Positions 1 to 7,206 of a stretch of 8,132 nt of DNA are shown here, piece by piece; within the stretch, counting starts at the first letter, position 1, and every line of letters starts with the position of its first letter. The DNA comes from Spirochaetaceae bacterium (GTDB lineage: Bacteria > Spirochaetota > Spirochaetia > Treponematales > Breznakiellaceae). The translations under genes were made by a program, and so were the position numbers. Location of the stretch: positions 1 to 8,132 of the forward strand of contig JAISQV010000301.1 of assembly GCA_031273985.1 (NCBI GenBank). Reading direction: 5' to 3'. Under the pieces are notes generated by a model, which was given only the letters and a program-made list of their open reading frames with translations, was not told the DNA's origin and made no database searches.

Positions 1-95
1 CCAATAACCGCCTGACCTGCAATACTGATACCGATTGCCGAACCAATAGCGGCAATACCCATCACAACACCCGCACCCAGTAATCCTACATCCAT
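1..95 (-). CDS. atpK: V/A-type ATPase subunit K (proteolipid c-ring subunit), partial
   Basis: Only the first 31 codons are present; the gene runs off the left edge. The translation starts MDVGLLGAGVVMGIAAIGSA and continues as a glycine/alanine/isoleucine-rich membrane helix, typical of helix 1 of a proteolipid. In the complex, many copies form the membrane ring that carries H+ or Na+ past subunit I and turns the rotor. The ATG at 95 is chosen because AGGAG lies 6 bases upstream (complement of 102-106). The frame stays open further upstream but without a comparable ribosome site. It is the last gene seen in the operon and sits 278 bases after atpI, an unusually long gap for this cluster. Codon use is unlike the neighbours: six of the seven complete Gly codons are GGT and none is GGC or GGG. 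The ion-binding carboxylate lies outside the window, so ion specificity cannot be judged. Confidence 0.86.
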   Translation of the reverse strand, partial: MDVGLLGAGVVMGIAAIGSAIGISIAGQAVI

Positions 96-373
96 GACTA
101 ACTCCTGTTTCGGCGCGGTGCTTCTTCCGCGCACGGTAATTCCAGTCTCCCCGCGGCTGCGGAAGACCTGCAGTACCCGCCCTGCGCCCCAAGGCCACAT
201 AAATACGGGCTTTACGGAGGGCCGATGTTTTGACCACAGCGGCGTCTCCAATTCAATTCATCAGGGAAACCACCCGGAAATTTTTATGCAAAGCTTCCGA
301 ACAGCCCCAAACAACCTTGTCCCCAGGCCCCCGAACCGGGGGGATCAACCCGCCGGGGTTCGGAGGCGCCGCC
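96..373 (-). promoter_or_regulatory. Structured atpI-atpK intercistronic region with three hairpins
   Basis: This is 278 bases without a convincing gene. As minus-strand RNA it can form three stem-loops. (1) Positions 357-367 pair with 327-337: 11 bp including one U-G wobble, starting 6 bases after the atpI stop codon, with a 19-base loop. (2) 161-167 pair with 145-151: 7 bp including one U-G wobble, 9-base loop. (3) 127-132 pair with 113-118: 6 bp all G-C, 8-base loop, just before the atpK ribosome site. Both wobbles are U-G only in the minus-strand transcript; in a plus-strand transcript they would be A-C mismatches. That favours an RNA role in operon orientation. No U-run follows stem 1, so it is not a classical terminator. 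Inferred role: mRNA processing, stabilisation or translational tuning that lets the ring subunit be made in excess. No good sigma-70 promoter was found. Confidence 0.55.
102..106 (-). promoter_or_regulatory. Ribosome binding site of atpK
   Basis: AGGAG on the minus strand, 6 bases before the ATG at 95. It is the strongest ribosome site in the gap and decides the start over an in-frame ATG at 200, which has none. A 6-bp all-GC hairpin (113-132) ends 6 bases upstream of it. Confidence 0.8.
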
Positions 374-2203
374 CTACCGTTTTGCGAAGGGCCGGTAAGC
401 GGTACCCGACCAGGAAAGTCCCACGTGGGTGGAAAATTCCAGGGTGTTCAAGCGGACCCCGTGAACGAGGACCGAAAGAACGTTAAGCATAATATTCAAG
501 CCGTGGCCGAAGATCAAAAGGATAATCCCCAGAAAAATGAGGAAATTACCCAGCAAGGGCCCCGCCATGGTATTCACCGTGGCGGAGATTGAGGCTCCCG
601 CAAGGCCCACGGCCCAAAGCCTGATATAGGACATGACATCGGAAAAAATATTGGCAATCCCCAATATCATGGAAATGATGTTCTTCAGACTCTCCAGAAT
701 GGATTGTCCTATGCCGTTCTCGTAGTTGGAAAACAGGAAGGTCAGTACAAAGCCCCCGGCGATCAGGTAAAGCGAAACCGGCAGGAAAGGTATTTGCCGG
801 TAGTCATTGCTTGCCACCAGAGTCAGAACCACATTGTACATTCCTACAAGCATCCCCAAGTTTCCGAGATCCCCCAGGAGCCTGGGGGACCGTATGTTCC
901 GGACTATGCCTATGACGTGGCCCACCCCCAACTGCAAGAGGGCCAGGGAGAAACAGAAGATCATCAAATTCTGATCGACTATGGCTTTGGCCGCCTCGGA
1001 TTCCGCCGCAACAGCGTTGGAAATCAGGGGCAGGGAAAGGCTTTTCAAGACCTGGGGCAGGTAAACAGGCTCCACCCCAAACCAGGTACAGGTCAGGACC
1101 CCCCATAGCACATTGGTTAGGGCAAGGAGGAGGAGCATCTTTATGGCCTGGGGCACGCCGGTCTTTTTGGTCTTCAGGACGGCAACGATCCCAATGATGA
1201 AGAGCAGCGTCCCGTAGCCCGCATCGCCAAAGATCATACCGAAGAATATCGAGAAGAAAAGCAGGAACCAGCCGGAAATATCCACCTCGTTGTAACCGGG
1301 GGTTATCTCCATAAAACTCATGAGCGGGTAGATCAAACTTACCAGGCGGTTGTTCTTGAGTTTCGTGGGAACATTATCCTCCGGTTCGGGATCCTCCGCG
1401 AGGAGGGCCCAGCCGTTTTCCGAGGCCGTGCGTTTCAGGATTCCCAGCTCCTCCTGGGGTATATAACCCCTGAGCCAGGACACGGTCTTGCCGGGATCGA
1501 TCTCCTCCAGGGTCTCCATATCCGCCTGGGCGCTTTCAAATTCGATCTGCGCCCTGATTTCACTGAGGGTCAAAGCCAGGGCAGGCCCCTGGGCGGCAAG
1601 GGCGGAAAGTTCCCCGTCAATGGTGATTATCCGCTCCTGCGCGGCGGAAATATCCCCCGTAATTTCATGCAGCGATTTTTCCGGCAGGCCGAAGGGTATC
1701 TCCCCCTCCAGGGCGGCGCCTATCACGAGAAAGCGCACCAGGGTCTTGTCCCGGGAAAGCACCAGAACCTGAACCTCTTCGGGAAGCGCGTCAAAGGCCT
1801 CGCCGCTGAGCTCGTAGGGAACGAGCGCCAGACCTGCGGCCTCCAAATCCCTCAGCCCGTCAGGGTCAAAGTCCCCCCACTTCTCTATGCGGCTCAACTC
1901 CCGGTCCGCGGCGGCCAAGGTTTCCTGCAGCGCCTTGCGCTCATCACTGAGGGCCAGGGTTTGGGCGATGATAGCCTCTCCGTCACCCCCCGGAAGGGGC
2001 TTCTTCTTCTTGTCCGCATAGGGCTGGAGTATGCCCTGGGCGCTCTCCGCCCTGGCGCGGCGCTCCTGAAGGACTGAAAGATCCGCCGTAAGCACACCCC
2101 GTTTTTCCAGGTGCACCACGCCCGCTTCCCGCAACTTTTCCAGAGCCTCGCTGCGCTCCCGGTTAAACACCACCAGGGAGACTTTCTTCATGGGCACTAT
2201 CAT
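374..2203 (-). CDS. atpI: V/A-type ATPase subunit I (membrane subunit a homologue)
   Basis: This 609-residue protein is complete and of normal length for the family. Residues about 1-300 are the charged, coiled-coil cytoplasmic arm that joins the stator stalks. From about 311 onward lie roughly seven or eight membrane helices. Clear family motifs are the FGDAGYG segment (325-331), SYIRLWAVGLAGASI (525-539) and GHGLNIMLNVL (566-576) followed by HGVRLNTLEF (581-590). R528 in the SYIRLW motif and R584 match the conserved arginines that line the ion half-channels in subunit a. The protein provides the static ion path against which the K ring turns. The ATG at 2203 overlaps the atpD stop codon as ATGA and has AAAGGAG 7 bases upstream, so translation is probably coupled to atpD. 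A second ATG four codons in (MKKVSLVV) is less well placed. The gene ends with TAG at 374-376. Confidence 0.96.
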   Translation of the reverse strand: MIVPMKKVSLVVFNRERSEALEKLREAGVVHLEKRGVLTADLSVLQERRARAESAQGILQPYADKKKKPLPGGDGEAIIAQTLALSDERKALQETLAAADRELSRIEKWGDFDPDGLRDLEAAGLALVPYELSGEAFDALPEEVQVLVLSRDKTLVRFLVIGAALEGEIPFGLPEKSLHEITGDISAAQERIITIDGELSALAAQGPALALTLSEIRAQIEFESAQADMETLEEIDPGKTVSWLRGYIPQEELGILKRTASENGWALLAEDPEPEDNVPTKLKNNRLVSLIYPLMSFMEITPGYNEVDISGWFLLFFSIFFGMIFGDAGYGTLLFIIGIVAVLKTKKTGVPQAIKMLLLLALTNVLWGVLTCTWFGVEPVYLPQVLKSLSLPLISNAVAAESEAAKAIVDQNLMIFCFSLALLQLGVGHVIGIVRNIRSPRLLGDLGNLGMLVGMYNVVLTLVASNDYRQIPFLPVSLYLIAGGFVLTFLFSNYENGIGQSILESLKNIISMILGIANIFSDVMSYIRLWAVGLAGASISATVNTMAGPLLGNFLIFLGIILLIFGHGLNIMLNVLSVLVHGVRLNTLEFSTHVGLSWSGTAYRPFAKR

Positions 2204-2829
2204 ACGGCGTCTCCTTTGGCGGCGGAGGCTCCGGCCGCCCGGGCCAAACCGCGCTTGGAAATCTTGCCCCGCACCACTGCGGAGGTCTGCTGATCCCCCA
2301 GATATACGCCGATCTTCTTGATATTTTCCCTGGTCTCAGGGATTTTTACCTTTTCAAAAAGATTCACCCGCTGGGTCGTTACCCTTAACTCATGATCCAG
2401 CCGCTGCCGCTGTTCCTCCAGGGTCTGGGCCTCCAGATCGAGGAGAAAAACCTGCTTCATCCGTTCCACGGCAAGGTCAAGCCAGAGGGGGGTGCGGGCC
2501 AGATCGTAGGCCGCCGCCTCAAACTCCGCCCCCTCAAAGATGGGGATAACCACCCCGGCTATATTGCCCGTGGCGGTCCTGATTCTCGTTATTTTGAGCA
2601 GATCCGGCGTAAAGACGCCCCTTTCGCCGAAGACCGCGATCCAGACCTTGAAGGATTCGTCGATCCGCTCCTTTTCGGCAAGGAGTTCCCGGATTCTCGT
2701 CTCCACGGTGCGGATCTCCGCCTGAAGCTGCTGCTTCTTGAGCATCAGCGTAGGGAGGTAACGCTGGTACATGGCAAGGGCGTCTTTTTGTTTTTTCTGC
2801 TCATTTTTGGTGAGCTTTACTTTGGCCAT
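2200..2829 (-). CDS. atpD: V/A-type ATPase subunit D (central rotor shaft)
   Basis: A 209-residue protein, the usual size for subunit D. It has long heptad-like charged helices at both ends (about 8-60 and 125-172), as expected for the antiparallel coiled coil that turns inside the A3B3 head. The C-terminal segment TTQRVNLFEKVKIPETRENI (151-170) is the recognisable family signature. Between the helices lies a short globular part (about 65-120). A basic Ala/Gly/Lys-rich tail (about 190-209) is probably disordered. The ATG at 2829 follows the atpB stop codon by 13 bases; a GAGGG sequence about 9 bases upstream is a modest ribosome site. The gene symbol follows V-type naming and should not be confused with atpD of F-type enzymes, the beta subunit. 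No gene for the usual shaft partner, subunit F, is seen in the window. Confidence 0.95.
   Translation of the reverse strand: MAKVKLTKNEQKKQKDALAMYQRYLPTLMLKKQQLQAEIRTVETRIRELLAEKERIDESFKVWIAVFGERGVFTPDLLKITRIRTATGNIAGVVIPIFEGAEFEAAAYDLARTPLWLDLAVERMKQVFLLDLEAQTLEEQRQRLDHELRVTTQRVNLFEKVKIPETRENIKKIGVYLGDQQTSAVVRGKISKRGLARAAGASAAKGDAV
2211..2217 (-). promoter_or_regulatory. Ribosome binding site of atpI inside atpD
   Basis: AAAGGAG on the minus strand lies within the last codons of atpD, 7 bases before the atpI ATG at 2203. It supports that start and the 4-base ATGA stop/start overlap, a usual arrangement for translational coupling. Confidence 0.8.
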
Positions 2830-2842
2830 TAAAGCTAACCCT

Positions 2843-4138
2843 CTACTGCTTGGGCCAGAATTTTTCGATGAGTTCCGTCCGCAGCCCCGTTTCTTCGGGA
2901 CTGAAACAATCCGCGAGAATCTCCCAGCCCAAATCCAGGGCCCGCTCCAGCGGAATATTCACCGAAAGGTCCATCATCTGGGACTCGAACATCTCACCGT
3001 ACTTGAGGAGCTTCTCATCCCAGGGTGTCATGATGAAGCCCATGGATTTCTTCTCCAGGGTATCCCGGTAGGAGGAGTACAGTTTGATCATGCCGTCCAT
3101 CAGGGCGCGGTGATCAGCGCGGGTCTTGCCGTTTACCTGCTGCTTCAACCGGGAAAGGGAGCCAAAGGGCTCAATGCGCCCGTTCCGCAGGTAGTACTGC
3201 CCCTCGGTAATGTAGCCCGTATTATCGGGCACCGGGTGAGTTACGTCATCGCCGGGCATGGTCGTAACGCCCAGGACGGTAATGGACCCGGCGGTTTCAA
3301 AGTCTACGGCCTTTTCGTAGCGGCTGGCAAGCTGGGAGTAGAGATCGCCGGGGTAGCCCCGGTTCGAGGGGACCTGCTCCTGCGTAATGGAAATTTCCTT
3401 CATGGAGTCGGCAAAGTTCGTCATGTCGGTGAGGAGAACCAGCACATCCTTACCCTTGAGGGCGAACTGCTCCGCCACGGCCAGGGCCATGTCGGGGATC
3501 ATGAGGCATTCCACCGTCGGGTCCGAGGCGGTGTGCACGAACATCACCGTCCGGGAAAGGGCGCCTCCCTCCTCCAGGGTGCCCTTGAAGAAGAGGTAGT
3601 CGTCGTACTTGAGGCCCATGCCGCCCAGGATGATCACGTCAACCTCCGCCTGCATGGCGATACGGGCAAGCAGCTCGTTGTAGGGCTCCCCGGAGACGGA
3701 AAAGATCGGCAGTTTCTGGGATACCACCAGGGTATTGAAGAGGTCTATCATGGGGATGCCGGTACGGATCATCTTGCGGGGAATGATACGCTGGGAAGGG
3801 TTAACCGAAGGCCCGCCTATGGGGATCATGTTTTCCTGAAGGGAGGGCCCCTTGTCGCGGGGAGCCCCGGAACCGGAAAACACCCGGCCCATGAGATCCT
3901 CCGAAAAGGAAACCTGCATGGGGCGGCCCAGGAAGCGCACCGTGTCGCCTGTGGAGACACCCCGTCCTCCGGCAAAGACCTGGAGGGAAACCATGTCGTT
4001 TTCAAGCCGGTTGACCTCCGCCAGGGAGGTGCCGAACACCGTATCCACCTCGGCAAGATCCCCGTAACGGACCCCTTCGGCCTTCACGGTGATAACGCTT
4101 CCGGTAATGGATTCAATCTTGCTGTATACCTTTTTCAT
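2843..4138 (-). CDS. atpB: V/A-type ATPase subunit B (non-catalytic nucleotide-binding subunit)
   Basis: 431 residues, normal for the regulatory B subunit that alternates with A in the hexameric head. The order is a beta-barrel N-terminal domain (about 1-75), a RecA-like fold and a helical C-terminal domain. The site equivalent to a Walker A loop is degenerate, SVSGEPYNELL (147-157), without the GxxGxGKT lysine, which marks it as non-catalytic. The family signature is clear: LTDMTNFADSMKEIS (236-250), then PSNRGYPGDLYSQLA (257-271), and the GSLSRL segment (326-331), whose R330 matches the arginine that reaches into the catalytic site of the neighbouring A subunit. The ATG at 4138 has AAGGA about 7 bases upstream and follows the atpA stop by 18 bases. 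It ends in TAG at 2843-2845. The open frame antisense to it is a codon-bias shadow. Confidence 0.97.
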   Translation of the reverse strand: MKKVYSKIESITGSVITVKAEGVRYGDLAEVDTVFGTSLAEVNRLENDMVSLQVFAGGRGVSTGDTVRFLGRPMQVSFSEDLMGRVFSGSGAPRDKGPSLQENMIPIGGPSVNPSQRIIPRKMIRTGIPMIDLFNTLVVSQKLPIFSVSGEPYNELLARIAMQAEVDVIILGGMGLKYDDYLFFKGTLEEGGALSRTVMFVHTASDPTVECLMIPDMALAVAEQFALKGKDVLVLLTDMTNFADSMKEISITQEQVPSNRGYPGDLYSQLASRYEKAVDFETAGSITVLGVTTMPGDDVTHPVPDNTGYITEGQYYLRNGRIEPFGSLSRLKQQVNGKTRADHRALMDGMIKLYSSYRDTLEKKSMGFIMTPWDEKLLKYGEMFESQMMDLSVNIPLERALDLGWEILADCFSPEETGLRTELIEKFWPKQ

Positions 4139-4156
4139 CGTTCCGTCCTTGTCCTT

Positions 4157-5917
4157 TTATGCCAGCACCCGTTCCGCCGAGGGGTCAAGCCCCTGGGAAC
4201 GTTCGGCAACCGTATCCTTGATCTCGGCCTCAAAGCCCTTGAAACGTTCGCTCTGCCATTCGGAGCCATTGTAGTCCAGGAATTTCTGCCTGAGCCGGTT
4301 GAACCATCCCCGGGCCTCATCCTTTTCGGCAAAGGTAAACCGGGAAGCCAGAATATTGAGCAGAATGGCAAAGGTGTAGGCCTGCCGTTCCGGGCTTACC
4401 GAGGCGTCCACCGCGTCAAAGGAATTCTGCTGGAAATACACCGAGTCCAGAAGCTCTCCCTTCAGGTAGACAATGTAGTCGTCAATGCTGGTGCCTTCCT
4501 CGCCTACCACCTTCATCATCTGTTCCACCTCGCTGCCCCGGCGCATAAACCCGTGGGCATAGGCAACCTTGTCGGCGGCTATGATGCCGGAGTATTTGGA
4601 CCAGGAATCCAGGGGGTGAATGGCGGGGAATTTGCGGGCGTCGGAACGCTCCCGGGAAAGACCGTGGAAGGCGCCGACAACCTTGAGCGTAGCCTGGGTT
4701 ACGGGCTCCTCGAAGTTGCCCCCCGCAGGAGAAACGGTGCCGCCTATGGTAACGGAGCCTATGGTCCCGTCCCGGAGCCGCACTATCCCCGCCCGCTCGT
4801 AGAAGGCGGCTATGTTGGACTCAAGGTAGGCGGGGAAAGCTTCCTCGCCGGGTATCTCCTCAAGCCGCCCGGACATCTCACGCATGGCCTGGGCCCAGCG
4901 GCTGGTGGAGTCCGCCAGAAGCAGGACGTTGAGGCCCATCTGCCGGTAATACTCCGCCAGGGTAACCGCCGTGTAGACCGAAGCCTCCCGGGCGGCAACG
5001 GGCATGGAGGAGGTATTACAGATGATGACGGTCCGCTCCATGAGGGAACGCCCCGTGCGGGGGTCCGTCAGTTCGGGGAATTCCTTGAGGGTTTCAACAA
5101 CTTCGCCGGCGCGCTCGCCGCAGGCGGCCAGAATGACTATATCCACATCGGCGTGGCGGCTGGTGATCTGCTGGAGGACGGTCTTGCCCGCGCCGAAGGG
5201 TCCGGGGATACAGTAGGTGCCGCCCCGCGCTACGGGGAAGAAGGTGTCGATGAGCCGGACCCTGGTAACCATGGGCTCCGAAGGTTTGAGCCGTTCCTCG
5301 TAACATTCGATGGGCCGCTTGACGGGCCAGTGGAAGGAGAGGCCCACGGGTATACGGGCGCCCTTTTCATCCTCCAGCTCGGCGATACTGTCCTTGATGG
5401 TGTAGGAACCGGCGGCTTTAATCGAAGCCACGGTGTAGGAACCGTTCAGGTTGAAGGGAACCATGATCCGGTGGGTAAAGGCCCCCTCGGGCACGGTGCC
5501 CAGGGTATCAGCCCGTTCCACCTTGTCCCCCACCTTGGCCACGGGGGTAAAATCCCAGCCCTTGTCATCGGGCAGGGCATCGAGGTAGACGCCCCGTTCC
5601 AGGAAAAACCCGGCCTGGGCCGCAAGCTGGGGCAGGTGATTCTGGAGGCCGTCGTAAACCTGGCCCAAAAGGCCGGGCCCCAGTTCCACGGCAAGCATAT
5701 CGCCCGAATACTCCACCTCGTCCCCAACGGTGATGCCCTTGGTTATCTCAAATACCTGGAGCTGCGAAACATCGCCCCGGATACGGATAACCTCGCTCTT
5801 GAGGCTCTTGCCCCCGGTCTTGACATAACCGACCTCGTTCATGGAGACTGCGCCGTCAAAACGCACGCTCACCATATTGCCGTTAACGGCTACTACTGTT
5901 CCTTTTGTTCCGGTCAT
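4157..5917 (-). CDS. atpA: V/A-type ATPase subunit A (catalytic subunit)
   Basis: 586 residues from the ATG at 5917, typical of subunit A. The domains are an N-terminal beta-barrel (about 1-70), the extra non-homologous domain of A subunits (about 110-180), the RecA-like ATPase core and a helical C-terminus. Catalytic features are intact: the Walker A loop GPFGAGKT (239-246, Lys245), the GER segment with the catalytic Glu268, the Walker B run ending LLLAD (Asp336) and the following STSRWAQAMRE. The run SVTIGGTVSPAGGNFEEPVTQ (388-408) is a strong family marker. Three copies with three B subunits hydrolyse or make ATP. The frame opens at a GTG at 5938, but the ATG at 5917 is preferred because GGAG lies 8 bases before it, the GTG has no ribosome site, and MTGTKGTVVAVNG fits the usual N-terminus. 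It is preceded by a 113-base hairpin-containing gap and ends with TAA. Confidence 0.97.
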   Translation of the reverse strand: MTGTKGTVVAVNGNMVSVRFDGAVSMNEVGYVKTGGKSLKSEVIRIRGDVSQLQVFEITKGITVGDEVEYSGDMLAVELGPGLLGQVYDGLQNHLPQLAAQAGFFLERGVYLDALPDDKGWDFTPVAKVGDKVERADTLGTVPEGAFTHRIMVPFNLNGSYTVASIKAAGSYTIKDSIAELEDEKGARIPVGLSFHWPVKRPIECYEERLKPSEPMVTRVRLIDTFFPVARGGTYCIPGPFGAGKTVLQQITSRHADVDIVILAACGERAGEVVETLKEFPELTDPRTGRSLMERTVIICNTSSMPVAAREASVYTAVTLAEYYRQMGLNVLLLADSTSRWAQAMREMSGRLEEIPGEEAFPAYLESNIAAFYERAGIVRLRDGTIGSVTIGGTVSPAGGNFEEPVTQATLKVVGAFHGLSRERSDARKFPAIHPLDSWSKYSGIIAADKVAYAHGFMRRGSEVEQMMKVVGEEGTSIDDYIVYLKGELLDSVYFQQNSFDAVDASVSPERQAYTFAILLNILASRFTFAEKDEARGWFNRLRQKFLDYNGSEWQSERFKGFEAEIKDTVAERSQGLDPSAERVLA

Positions 5918-5925
5918 TCTTGTTT

Positions 5926-5929
5926 CTCC
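5926..5929 (-). promoter_or_regulatory. Ribosome binding site that sets the atpA start
   Basis: GGAG on the minus strand, 8 bases before the ATG at 5917. The upstream in-frame GTG at 5938 has no such site, so the first seven codons of the longer reading frame are probably untranslated. Confidence 0.7.
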
Positions 5930-5969
5930 AACACGCACCGGCGCACGAGAAGCGGAAACGCTGTCGTCT

Positions 5970-6023
5970 CTGTTCCGGTTTAATTATCCGGACAGTCAGG
6001 GCTGCCGCGCCGGAAGACGCGGC
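5970..6023 (-). promoter_or_regulatory. Two hairpins in the gap before atpA
   Basis: The gap between the DUF2764 gene and atpA is 113 bases. It carries two inverted repeats. The first, just after the upstream stop codon, pairs 6018-6023 with 6004-6009 (6 bp, all G-C, 8-base loop). The second pairs 5988-5995 with 5970-5978 (8 bp with one bulged base) around a 9-base AT-rich loop. Neither is followed by a U-run, so termination is unlikely. They may mark an RNA-processing or stabilising element separating stalk genes from head genes; this role is inferred. Confidence 0.5.
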
Positions 6024-6030
6024 GGGCCGC

Positions 6031-6594
6031 CTATCTGCCGGATGCCGCCAGTATGGCGGTGTAAAGCCCCTTATACTCCGTAAAACCTTCCTCAGCCTTG
6101 AAAAGGGCCCGCCGCTCCAGGAGCCGCAATTTAAGAAGGTAGCCGTAGATCGTGTTCCTGCTAAAATACTGAATACCCTGGAAAGCTTCGATGGCGTCCC
6201 ACCGGGCCTTGTCAAGGAAAAGTTCCGCCTCCAGGGGGGAATCCATGGCCACGGCGGCCTTGGCGGCGGCCACGGCGCCGGTAGGATAGTCCGGCGCGTC
6301 GGGAAGGGCGCCCTCCCGCTTGACCTTGAGGGAGCGGAAACGGGCAAGGTTCAGGCGCAGGGCCCGCTCCCAGCCGCGCCACTTGTCGATAAAGGCCGGG
6401 TCCACCGCCGGCAGGGGCCCCGTGTAGGGATCCTCCGGCCCGGACGCAGGGTCAAGGGTGCAGTAATCCAGCAGGGCCGCATCTGCGGCGCTCAACTGGG
6501 TCAAGGCCAGCTCCCGGAAAGCTTCGGAAGTCATGGGGGCGCCCTGATTGTAGGCCAAAGCGGGGAGCTGGGCTGCCAGATAGTAGTAGGCCAC
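6031..6594 (-). CDS. DUF2764 family V-ATPase operon protein, possible subunit C counterpart
   Basis: A 187-residue soluble protein with no signal peptide or membrane helix. Its N-terminus, MAYYYLAAQLPAL, and two later blocks, WERALRLNLARFRSLK (75-90) and FLDKARWDAIEAFQGIQYFS (126-145), followed by a helical arginine-rich C-terminus, resemble the DUF2764 proteins found between atpE and atpA in spirochaete and chlamydial operons. No biochemical role is established as far as I know. By position, size and helical content it may stand in for subunit C, the cap that joins shaft to ring and is otherwise missing here; that is inference. The start is GTG at 6594, three bases after the atpE stop. There is no strong ribosome site, only AAAGGA about 12 bases upstream, so translation probably depends on coupling to atpE. 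Confidence 0.8.
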   Translation of the reverse strand: MAYYYLAAQLPALAYNQGAPMTSEAFRELALTQLSAADAALLDYCTLDPASGPEDPYTGPLPAVDPAFIDKWRGWERALRLNLARFRSLKVKREGALPDAPDYPTGAVAAAKAAVAMDSPLEAELFLDKARWDAIEAFQGIQYFSRNTIYGYLLKLRLLERRALFKAEEGFTEYKGLYTAILAASGR

Positions 6595-6597
6595 GCT

Positions 6598-7206
6598 CTA
6601 CGATTCCTTTACCGATTCTTTCAAGGTTTCAGCCAGGCGGGGGTTGAGGTACGCGGAGAGCAGTTCCGCCACGGCTTCGGCGGAGAAGTCGTAGTACGCG
6701 GAACCGTCCCGGTTGGCGATCCTGAAACCGGCGCCCAGGTTACGATCAGACCTGAGTTCCACGCCTTTTTTAAGTTCCGCGGAGAGTTTTCCGTCAAAAA
6801 AGGAGGAAAGTTTGGCCAACTGCGCCTCGGGGAGGATAAGCTCCAGGGCATCGCCGCCGGCCCAGCCCTTGAGGATCTCGGGCAGCGCGGATTTAAGCAC
6901 CTCGTCACTCAGGGCGGCGGCGGTTTCCCGTGCGACGATTCTGTCCAGAACGGTCTGGATCTCGGTGCGGAAGCTCAGCACCACGTTACGCGAAGCCTGG
7001 CCAACCGCTGCGATTCCGGTTTTTTCGGTGCGTTCCGCATCGGCCTTTGCCTTGGCAATGATGCCCTCAGCCTCTTTGCGGGCGGCGTCCACGATACGTT
7101 TGGCCTCGTCCTCCGCCTGGCTCTTGAGCCGCCCCGCTTCCTGGGAGGCGGACTCGATACCGTCCCGTTTTATCTTGTCAATAAGTTCCTGAAGTTGAAT
7201 TTCCAT
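6598..7206 (-). CDS. atpE: V/A-type ATPase subunit E (peripheral stalk)
   Basis: 202 residues, the usual size for subunit E. Residues about 1-70 form a long charged helix rich in Ala, Glu, Lys and Arg (for example EAGRLKSQAEDEAKRIVDAA, 23-42), which in this family winds with a partner to form the stator stalk. The remainder (about 80-202) is the globular domain that binds the top of the A3B3 head, with LGAGFRIANRDGSAYYDFS (157-175) close to the family consensus. The usual partner, subunit G/H, is not encoded nearby. It is the first gene of the operon. The ATG at 7206 follows GAGGAG (complement of 7210-7215) by 3 bases, a slightly short spacing. The promoter about 112 bases upstream supports expression of the whole cluster from here. 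It ends with TAG at 6598-6600. Confidence 0.93.
   Translation of the reverse strand: MEIQLQELIDKIKRDGIESASQEAGRLKSQAEDEAKRIVDAARKEAEGIIAKAKADAERTEKTGIAAVGQASRNVVLSFRTEIQTVLDRIVARETAAALSDEVLKSALPEILKGWAGGDALELILPEAQLAKLSSFFDGKLSAELKKGVELRSDRNLGAGFRIANRDGSAYYDFSAEAVAELLSAYLNPRLAETLKESVKES

Noticed and set aside
96..200. A 35-codon N-terminal extension of atpK from the in-frame ATG at 200.
   Set aside because: No ribosome site there, the extension is not membrane-like, and the ATG at 95 has a well-spaced AGGAG.
96..237. A small minus-strand gene starting at GTG 237 with GGAG 8 bases upstream.
   Set aside because: The frame has no stop before the window edge and runs through atpK out of frame. 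Its translation is basic and unlike any family, and the hairpins overlap it.
276..310. A promoter for atpK within the gap, TTGGGG and CATAAA spaced 16 bases on the minus strand.
   Set aside because: Only 3 and 4 matches out of 6; too weak to support without mapped transcript ends.
327..367. The stem after atpI as a rho-independent terminator of the operon.
   Set aside because: The stem is good, but the following minus-strand sequence is mixed rather than U-rich, and atpK continues downstream in the same direction.
2771..5983. A 1070-codon open frame on the plus strand, antisense to atpB and atpA.
   Set aside because: It is the mirror of strongly supported genes. The composition (Gly, His, Leu, Val-rich, no recognisable domain) and the phase fit a shadow caused by rare use of TTA, CTA and TCA codons in the real genes. 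No ribosome site or promoter was seen.
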